61,468 bases of DNA from Colivivens sp963594655 (GTDB lineage Bacteria; Bacteroidota; Bacteroidia; Bacteroidales; Bacteroidaceae): positions 1-61,468 of the forward strand of contig CAVBFD010000008.1 in assembly GCA_963594655.1 (NCBI GenBank). The letters are read 5' to 3'. Each line of letters begins with the position of its first letter. Positions within the stretch are counted from its first letter, which is position 1. This document shows positions 52,592 through 59,275 of this stretch, one piece after another. A program made the position numbers and the translations under genes. Under the pieces are notes generated by a model. That model searched no databases. It was given only the letters and a program-made list of their open reading frames with translations, and was not told the DNA's origin.

Positions 52592-53686
52592 ATGATTCTG
52601 AGGCATATCACAATACTGAACTACAAGAACATCAAGGATGCTGAACTTGACTTCTCGCCCAACATCAACTGTTTCATTGGGAGTAACGGAGAAGGCAAGA
52701 CCAACATCCTTGACTCTGTTTACTTCCTCTCGTTCACCAAGAGTTCCATCAATACCATTGACTCTCAGAACATACGCCACAGCGAGGACTACTTCATGTT
52801 GCAGGGGCAGTATGATCTCAACGGCATCCGGGAAGAGATTTCGTGCGGACTGAAACGGGGACAGAAGAAGCAGTTCAAGCGCAACAAGAAAGCCTACAAG
52901 AAGATGTCGGAGCATATCGGACTTCTGCCGCTCATCCTCATATCGCCCAACGACCATGCGCTGATAAGTGGAAGTAGCGAAGAGCGGCGCAAGTTCATGG
53001 ACATCGTGATTTCACAGTACGAACCCTCATACATGAACCAGCTCATCCGTTACGGCAACGCTCTGCAGCAGCGCAACTCCCTGCTCAAGCAGGAGGAAGA
53101 ACCTGACAGGGAAATCATGGAGGCGTTCGAGGAGATGATGGCAAGTGCCGGAGAACAGATTTACAGGTTGAGGAACGAGTTCATCACCGAGTTCATCCCG
53201 GTGTTCCAGGAGTACTACACACGCATCTCGGGCGACCACGAGAAGGTGGGACTGGAGTACAGCAGCCACTGCACCCGCGGTCCTCTTCTGCAAACCATAC
53301 AACAGGGGAGGGCGAAGGACAGGGCTGTAGGCTACTCGCTACACGGCGTACACAGGGACGACCTCACCATGACCATCGGTGGATACCCCCTCAGGCACGA
53401 GGGGTCACAGGGACAGAGCAAGACCTACCTCATCAGTCTGAAACTGGCACAGTTCAATTTCCTGCGCCGCACAGGAAGCAAGACCACCCCACTGCTGCTG
53501 CTCGACGACATCTTCGACAAGCTAGACGCGCAGCGTGTGGAACAGATCATACACCTTACGTCGGACGAGAACTTCGGACAGATATTCATCACCGACACCA
53601 ACAGGGAGAACCTCGACAGGATACTGGAGATGTCGAAGGGCGACTACAAGATATTCAACGTGAAGGACGGGGAGGTGACGGAATGA
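52592..53686 (+). CDS. recF: DNA replication and repair protein RecF
   Basis: SMC-like ATPase that helps load RecA at gaps. Walker A GSNGEGKTNILDS near residues 30-42; signature region HGVHRDDLTMTIGG and SQGQSKTYLISLKLAQ; Walker B LLLLDDIFDKLD. 364 residues from the ATG at 52592 (MILRHITILNYKNI), the usual family start. It is not next to dnaA, dnaN or gyrB. Its stop overlaps the DUF721 gene by four bases. Confidence 0.95.
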   Translation: MILRHITILNYKNIKDAELDFSPNINCFIGSNGEGKTNILDSVYFLSFTKSSINTIDSQNIRHSEDYFMLQGQYDLNGIREEISCGLKRGQKKQFKRNKKAYKKMSEHIGLLPLILISPNDHALISGSSEERRKFMDIVISQYEPSYMNQLIRYGNALQQRNSLLKQEEEPDREIMEAFEEMMASAGEQIYRLRNEFITEFIPVFQEYYTRISGDHEKVGLEYSSHCTRGPLLQTIQQGRAKDRAVGYSLHGVHRDDLTMTIGGYPLRHEGSQGQSKTYLISLKLAQFNFLRRTGSKTTPLLLLDDIFDKLDAQRVEQIIHLTSDENFGQIFITDTNRENLDRILEMSKGDYKIFNVKDGEVTE

Positions 53687-53973
53687 AAAGGAGCAATACA
53701 GAAGCGCTGTCCGACGTGCTGAACGCCTTCCTCAGACAGAACGGACTGGAGACACCGCTCAACCAGTACCGACTCGTGGAATCGTGGACGGAAGTGGTGG
53801 GGAAGACCATAGCCCGCTACACGGGAGACCTCTTCATCAAGAACCAGACACTCTACGTGAAGGTGACCTCGCCCTCGCTCAAGAGCGACCTGATGATGGG
53901 CAGGAGCAGTCTGGTGCGCCAGCTCAACCGGCGCGTGGGGGCTTACGTGATTTCCGACATCGTGTTCACGTAG
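53683..53973 (+). CDS. DUF721 (DciA-like) protein
   Basis: 96 residues. The KH-like DUF721 core is clear (ALSDVLNAFLRQNGLETPLNQYRLVESWTEVVGKTIARYT, then LYVKVTSPSLKSDLMMGRSSLVRQLNRRVGAYVISDIVF). DciA proteins help load the replicative helicase in bacteria without DnaC. Translation is coupled to recF by an ATGA overlap. A helicase-loading role fits the absence of DnaC here but is inferred. Confidence 0.85.
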   Translation: MKRSNTEALSDVLNAFLRQNGLETPLNQYRLVESWTEVVGKTIARYTGDLFIKNQTLYVKVTSPSLKSDLMMGRSSLVRQLNRRVGAYVISDIVFT

Positions 53974-54024
53974 AGAGAGAGACATACATAAACACCAACA
54001 TAGATAAAGTAGAAAGACAAGACA

Positions 54025-54567
54025 ATGCAAGAGAACGACAGTCCGATATACCAGAGGGACGTGCTTGAGTTCACCACCGTGGCGGTGCAGTTCTGCGCCT
54101 ATCTGGAGGACCTTGAAGGAAGGCGGCGCGCGGAGTTCGTGGACACCATGGTGAAACTCCTTCCCCTACTCTACCTGAAAGGCACACTGATGCCGGCGTA
54201 CGAGAATATGGACGGGGGATACGTGAGTGACTACGTGACTGAGGAGAACTACGACATCATACGCAACAACGTGGCGTACGTGATGGCGGACAGGGACGAC
54301 TACCTCGACGTGTTCGTGAGCGACATGAAATACAGTGACGAGCCTATACTGATGACCGTCAGTGAGAACATAGCCGACATATACCAGGACATCAAGAACT
54401 TCGCCTATATATATAAAATAGGTGTGGACGAGGAGAAGTTGACCGCACTGGAGAACTGCAAGCGCGACTTCACGACCGACTGGGGACAGAAACTGGTGAA
54501 CGTGCTGCGCGCGCTCCACGAAGTGAAATACACTACAGACGACACCGATGACCAAGACTATCTATGA
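54025..54567 (+). CDS. DUF5063 family protein
   Basis: 180-residue, acidic, mostly helical soluble protein matching DUF5063 (EFTTVAVQFCAYLEDLEG...FVDTMVKLLPLLYLKGTLMP). No catalytic motif is visible. It stands between DUF721 and an exonuclease gene in an order conserved in Bacteroidales, and its end overlaps the next gene by 20 bases. Function unknown. Confidence 0.82.
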   Translation: MQENDSPIYQRDVLEFTTVAVQFCAYLEDLEGRRRAEFVDTMVKLLPLLYLKGTLMPAYENMDGGYVSDYVTEENYDIIRNNVAYVMADRDDYLDVFVSDMKYSDEPILMTVSENIADIYQDIKNFAYIYKIGVDEEKLTALENCKRDFTTDWGQKLVNVLRALHEVKYTTDDTDDQDYL

Positions 54568-55225
54568 CAGAATAAACAAGGCGTCTATATCAGAGATGCC
54601 GAAAGAGACCTTCCCCGGACGCATCTTCACCATCACGACGGAGATCGAGACGGACAGGGCGGTGGACTACCTCATGCGGCAGACCGAGCTTGGCATTGAC
54701 ACCGAGACCAAACCCTCGTTCCGCAAGCGGGTGGTCAACAAGGTGGCGCTGCTCCAGATATCCACCCGCGACACCTGCTTCCTCTTCCGCCTGAACATGA
54801 CGGGGATGACAGACAGTCTCGTGAGACTGCTGGAGGACCGGGAGATAACCAAAGTGGGACTCTCGCTGAAAGACGACCTGCTGATGCTCGGTCGCCGCCA
54901 TAAGTTCAAGCCCGGAAAGTACGTCGAGCTACAGGAGGAGGTCAAGCAGATCGGCATACAGGACGCGTCCTTGCAGAAGATATACGCCAACCTGTTCGGC
55001 AAGATGATAAGTAAACGGCAGCGGCTCAGCAACTGGGAGGCGGACATCATGACCGACGCGCAGAAGTCGTACGCCGCCATCGACGCGTGGGCGTGCGTCA
55101 TGATACACGGGGAAATCATGCGGTTGAAGTCCACCCATGACTACGAGTTGGTCAAGACGGAGGCTACTGACACCAAAGACAATAACACGGAACAACATAC
55201 AACAGATGAACAAGATATATCTTAA
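54548..55225 (+). CDS. 3'-5' exonuclease, RNase D-like (DEDD family)
   Basis: 225 residues with the DEDDy metal-binding pattern: GIDTETKPSF (Exo I), VGLSLKDDLLML (Exo II) and SYAAIDAWACVMI (Exo III, Tyr-x3-Asp). Probably trims RNA or DNA 3' ends. There is no HRDC domain, so it is a minimal RNase D-type nuclease. It overlaps both neighbours by 20 bases. A Thr/Asp/Gln-rich tail ends the protein. Confidence 0.88.
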   Translation: MTKTIYDRINKASISEMPKETFPGRIFTITTEIETDRAVDYLMRQTELGIDTETKPSFRKRVVNKVALLQISTRDTCFLFRLNMTGMTDSLVRLLEDREITKVGLSLKDDLLMLGRRHKFKPGKYVELQEEVKQIGIQDASLQKIYANLFGKMISKRQRLSNWEADIMTDAQKSYAAIDAWACVMIHGEIMRLKSTHDYELVKTEATDTKDNNTEQHTTDEQDIS

Positions 55226-56384
55226 ACGGGGAAAAGAGGAATCGCTGCAGCGGTTCCACCCGTGGATCTACTCCGGGGCCATAGCGTCGTTCGACGGCAA
55301 GGCGGAGGAAGGCGAGGTGGTGGAGGTGTACACCAGTAAGCGCGAGTACATAGCCACCGGCCACTACCAGATTGGATCCATCATGGTGAGGGTACTCACG
55401 TTCGACCGTGAGTCCATCGACAGGGAGTTCTACAAGCGGAGACTGGAGACAGCCTACAGGGTGAGGGTCTGCATCGGAGTGGCTGACCGCCCGGACAACA
55501 ACACCTACAGGCTTGTACACGGAGAGGGCGACAACCTGTCGGGACTGGTGGTTGACATCTACGGCGGCACAGCCGTGATGCAGGCCCATTCGGTGGGGAT
55601 GCACCGTGACAGGAAGATGATAGCCGAGGCACTGAAGGAAGTGATGGGCGACAAGATAGAGAACATCTTCTACAAGTCGGAGACCACCCTGCCCTACAAG
55701 GCGGAACTCGGACAGGAGAACGGTTTCCTTATCGGCGGCGGCGCGGACGACATAGCCGTGGAGAACGGACTCAAGTTTCATGTGGACTGGCTGAAAGGAC
55801 AGAAGACAGGCTTCTTCGTGGACCAACGCGACAACCGCAGTCTACTGGAGCGTTACAGCAAGGGGCGCAACGTCCTCAACATGTTCTGCTACACAGGCGG
55901 CTTCTCCTTCTACGCCATGCGCGGCGGAGCGAAGACCGTCCATTCAGTGGACTCGTCACAGAAAGCCATCGACCTTACCAACGCCAACGTGCGTCTCAAC
56001 TTCCCGGATGACCCGCGCCACGAGGCGTTCACGGAAGACGCGTTCAAGTACCTCGACAGGATGGGAGACAACTACGACCTCATCATCCTCGACCCACCGG
56101 CGTTCGCCAAGCACAAGGACGCGCTGCGCAACGCGCTGAAAGGTTATACGCGAATCAACAACAAGGCGTTCGAGAAGATACAGCGCGGAGGGATACTGTT
56201 CACCTTCAGTTGCTCGCAGGTGGTGACCAAAGACCATTTCCGCGCGGCGGTGTTCACGGCGGCGGCACAGGCAGGTCGCAAGGTGCGCATCCTGCACCAG
56301 TTGCACCAGCCGGCGGACCACCCCATCAACATCTACCACCCCGAGGGCGAGTACCTTAAAGGACTCGTGCTTTACGTGGAATAG
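55206..56384 (+). CDS. Class I SAM-dependent rRNA methyltransferase, RlmI-like
   Basis: 392 residues from the ATG at 55206 (MNKIYLKRGKEESLQRFHPWIYSGAI). An N-terminal PUA-like domain (1-75), a linker domain and a Rossmann methyltransferase domain with NMFCYTGGFSFYAMRGGAK and the catalytic-type LDPPAFAKHKD follow. RlmI makes m5C in 23S rRNA; the homologue here may modify a different cytosine. The start lies within the last 20 bases of the exonuclease gene, so translation is coupled. Confidence 0.9.
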   Translation: MNKIYLKRGKEESLQRFHPWIYSGAIASFDGKAEEGEVVEVYTSKREYIATGHYQIGSIMVRVLTFDRESIDREFYKRRLETAYRVRVCIGVADRPDNNTYRLVHGEGDNLSGLVVDIYGGTAVMQAHSVGMHRDRKMIAEALKEVMGDKIENIFYKSETTLPYKAELGQENGFLIGGGADDIAVENGLKFHVDWLKGQKTGFFVDQRDNRSLLERYSKGRNVLNMFCYTGGFSFYAMRGGAKTVHSVDSSQKAIDLTNANVRLNFPDDPRHEAFTEDAFKYLDRMGDNYDLIILDPPAFAKHKDALRNALKGYTRINNKAFEKIQRGGILFTFSCSQVVTKDHFRAAVFTAAAQAGRKVRILHQLHQPADHPINIYHPEGEYLKGLVLYVE

Positions 56385-56427
56385 CCGGTGCGGGTGGCTG
56401 GTGGCACGAAAAAATACAGTCCCTTAC

Positions 56428-56458
56428 GTTGCCCAATGAGAATTTATGTGTATCTTTG
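56428..56458 (+). promoter_or_regulatory. Promoter of the AICAR transformylase-serS group
   Basis: GTTG (56428-56431), 19-nt spacer, TATCTTTG (56451-56458). Predicted leader about 70 nt. Confidence 0.65.
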
Positions 56459-56531
56459 CACGAGATTATAAGAACAAATAACAATAACATAAAACAAACG
56501 AAGACAGTATCTTCACAAATACAGAGAGACA

Positions 56532-57713
56532 ATGACAGAGTTAGAGCTTAAATATGGTTGCAACCCGAACCAGAAACCATCCAGAGTGTACATGGAAGCA
56601 GGAGAACTTCCGTTTGAAGTGCTGTGTGGCCGTCCAGGCTACATCAACCTGCTCGACGCGTTCAACAGTTGGCAGTTGGTACGTGAGTTGCGCGCCGCCA
56701 CAGGTTTTCCGGCAGCGGCGTCGTTCAAGCACGTCAGTCCGGCGGGAGCTGCGGTGGGAGTCCCCATGAGCGACACACTGAAGAAAATCTATTTCGTGGA
56801 CGACATCAAAGTACCGCTCACACCCATCGCCACGGCATACGCCAGGGCGCGCGGAGCCGACCGCATGTCGAGCTTCGGCGACTTCATTGCCCTCAGTGAC
56901 ACCTGCGACGAAGCCACGGCGCTGATCATCAAGCGCGAGGTGAGCGACGGCATCATCGCCCCGGACTACACTCCCGAGGCTCTTGAGATACTGAAAGCGA
57001 AGCGCAAGGGAACCTACTGCATCATCAGGATGTCCACCGACTACCGTCCGGCTCCTGTGGAACACAAGCAGGTGTTCGGCATCACCTTTGAGCAGGGAAG
57101 GAACGAGATCGACCTCAGCAGTGACAACCTGTTCGACAACATACCTACAGAGAACAAGAACCTCCCTGAAGAGGCGAAGCGCGACCTGAAGATAGCCCTC
57201 ATCACACTCAAGTACACACAGAGCAACTCAGTATGCTACGTGAAAGACGGTCAGGCCATAGGCATCGGCGCGGGTCAGCAGAGCCGCATCCACTGCACGC
57301 GACTGGCGGGCAGCAAGGCTGACCTGTGGTGGCTGCGCCAGTGTCCCAAGGTGATGGACCTGCCGTTCAAGGCGGACATACGCCGCGCCGACCGCGACAA
57401 CACCATCGACCTGTACATGGGCGACGAGTGCGACGACGTGCTGGCTGAAGGGTCATGGCAGAACTTCTTCGCGGAGAAGCCCGAACCACTCACCAAGGAG
57501 GAGAAGAAAGCATGGCTGGCACAGAACACCAAGGTGTCACTCGGAAGCGACGCCTTCTTCCCGTTCGGCGACAACATAGAGAGGGCGCACAGGAGCGGAG
57601 TGGAATACATAGCCCAGGCCGGAGGTTCGGTGAGGGACGACAATGTAATCGAGACCTGCGACAAGTACGGCATCGCGATGGCGTTCACCGGAATAAGGTT
57701 GTTCCACCATTGA
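56532..57713 (+). CDS. Stand-alone AICAR transformylase (PurH C-terminal domain only; PurV-type)
   Basis: 393 residues covering only the AICAR formyltransferase part of PurH, with the active-site pair K66-H67 in SFKHVSPAGAAVG and the conserved GAGQQSRIHCTRLA near the middle. The MGS-like IMP cyclohydrolase domain of bifunctional PurH is absent, so the last step of IMP synthesis must be supplied by a separate enzyme (PurJ/PurO-type) or by another full PurH elsewhere. It transfers a formyl group from 10-formyl-THF to AICAR. It heads a probable operon with a small basic protein and serS. Confidence 0.9.
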   Translation: MTELELKYGCNPNQKPSRVYMEAGELPFEVLCGRPGYINLLDAFNSWQLVRELRAATGFPAAASFKHVSPAGAAVGVPMSDTLKKIYFVDDIKVPLTPIATAYARARGADRMSSFGDFIALSDTCDEATALIIKREVSDGIIAPDYTPEALEILKAKRKGTYCIIRMSTDYRPAPVEHKQVFGITFEQGRNEIDLSSDNLFDNIPTENKNLPEEAKRDLKIALITLKYTQSNSVCYVKDGQAIGIGAGQQSRIHCTRLAGSKADLWWLRQCPKVMDLPFKADIRRADRDNTIDLYMGDECDDVLAEGSWQNFFAEKPEPLTKEEKKAWLAQNTKVSLGSDAFFPFGDNIERAHRSGVEYIAQAGGSVRDDNVIETCDKYGIAMAFTGIRLFHH

Positions 57714-57722
57714 CACCGGCCT

Positions 57723-57929
57723 ATGACATCAGACGAGGAACTCATGTATGCCATGATGAACGGCATCAGCTTCAAGGGCAAGACCAAGGAGCGGAGTGAC
57801 GACGGTAAGGTGAAGACCAAAGCCCGTGGCAAGAGCTACAAGACAGGGGCGCACGGATCCGGATCCGCCAAGTTCAAGGCAGAGATAAAACAGAAAGTAA
57901 GGGCGCGGAAAACCCAGAAAAAGAAGTAA
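57723..57929 (+). CDS. Small basic protein, function unknown
   Basis: 68 residues. A short acidic start (MTSDEELMYAMMNGISFKGK) is followed by a Lys/Arg/Gly-rich, probably disordered tail (ending KVRARKTQKKK). It starts nine bases after the AICAR transformylase stop and ends 21 bases before serS. The composition suggests nucleic-acid or ribosome association; I recognise no family. Confidence 0.6.
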   Translation: MTSDEELMYAMMNGISFKGKTKERSDDGKVKTKARGKSYKTGAHGSGSAKFKAEIKQKVRARKTQKKK

Positions 57930-57950
57930 CCGAATAGTCAGTATAGAGAC

Positions 57951-59264
57951 ATGTTAACATTAAAGCTAATCACAGAGCAGACCGACAGAGTGGTCAAGGG
58001 ACTGGAGAAGAAACACTTCGAAGGAGCCAAGGAAGCCATCGGCGAGGCAATTGAAATCGACAAGAGCAGACGCGCGGCGCAGACAAGGCTCGACGCCTGT
58101 CTGGCGGAGCAGAGAAAGTATGCGGCACAGATCGGCGCGCTCATGAAACAGGGCAAGCGCGACGAGGCGGAGACGGTAAAGGCGGAGGTAGCCAAACTGA
58201 AGGAGGAGTCGCAGAACCTGCAGACGGAGATGAACAAGGCGGAAGACCAGTTGACCACCCTACTCTGCACTATACCCAACATACCGTACGACGAGGTGCC
58301 TGAAGGTACAGGGGCGAACGACAACATGGTCGTGAAGTCCAGTCTGCGCGAGTGCAGGGAAGGCGACACCGTGGGCAACTGGACCACAGTGCCTACCAAC
58401 GCCAACGCCAAGGTGCCGCACTGGGAACTGGCGAAGAAATACAACATCATCGACTTCGACCTCGGAGTGAAGATAACAGGAGCGGGTTTCCCTGTGTACA
58501 TAGGTAAGGGAGCGCAGTTGCAGCGCGCCCTCATCAACTTCTTCCTCGACGAGGCCCGCAACGCCGGATACACCGAAATCATACCGCCTACGGTGGTCAA
58601 CGCCGCCTCCGGGTACGGCACGGGACAGTTGCCCGACAAGGAAGGACAGATGTACCACTGTGAGGTGGACGACCTCTACCTCATACCTACGGCAGAAGTG
58701 CCGGTAACCAACATCTACCGTGATGTCATCATCGACGAGAAAGACCTCCCGATAAAGAACTGCGCCTACACGCAGTGCTTCCGCCGTGAGGCCGGCAGTT
58801 ACGGAAAGGACGTGCGCGGACTGAACCGTCTGCATGAGTTCAGTAAGATAGAGATTGTGCGCATCGACACACCCGAACACTCAAGGCAGAGCCACCAGGA
58901 GATGCTCGACCATGTGGAGGGCCTCCTGAAGAAGTTGGAACTGCCCTACCGCATCCTCCGTCTGTGTGGCGGTGACCAGAGTTTCACGTCTGCCATCTGC
59001 TACGACTTCGAGGTATACTCCGAAGCGCAGGGTCGTTGGTTGGAAGTAAGTTCGGTGAGCAACTTCGACACCTATCAGGCCAACCGTCTGAAATGCCGTT
59101 ACCGCAACGCGGAGAAGAAAGTGCAACTGTGCCACACCCTCAACGGTTCCGCCCTCGCCCTGCCGAGAATCATGGCGTCCATCATCGAGGACAACCAGAC
59201 GGACGAAGGCATCAGAGTGCCTGAGGTACTGCGCAAATACACGGGATTTGACATAATAGACTAA
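57951..59264 (+). CDS. serS: Seryl-tRNA synthetase
   Basis: 437 residues. The N-terminal coiled-coil arm (about 1-110) is followed by the class II catalytic domain: TAEVPVTN, motif 2 CFRREAGSYGKDVRGLNRLHEF and motif 3 NGSALALPRIMASIIEDNQ. Length and motifs are typical. It lies in a tight cluster with the genes on either side (21 and 11 bases). Confidence 0.96.
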   Translation: MLTLKLITEQTDRVVKGLEKKHFEGAKEAIGEAIEIDKSRRAAQTRLDACLAEQRKYAAQIGALMKQGKRDEAETVKAEVAKLKEESQNLQTEMNKAEDQLTTLLCTIPNIPYDEVPEGTGANDNMVVKSSLRECREGDTVGNWTTVPTNANAKVPHWELAKKYNIIDFDLGVKITGAGFPVYIGKGAQLQRALINFFLDEARNAGYTEIIPPTVVNAASGYGTGQLPDKEGQMYHCEVDDLYLIPTAEVPVTNIYRDVIIDEKDLPIKNCAYTQCFRREAGSYGKDVRGLNRLHEFSKIEIVRIDTPEHSRQSHQEMLDHVEGLLKKLELPYRILRLCGGDQSFTSAICYDFEVYSEAQGRWLEVSSVSNFDTYQANRLKCRYRNAEKKVQLCHTLNGSALALPRIMASIIEDNQTDEGIRVPEVLRKYTGFDIID

Positions 59265-59275
59265 GTGGACGGAGG

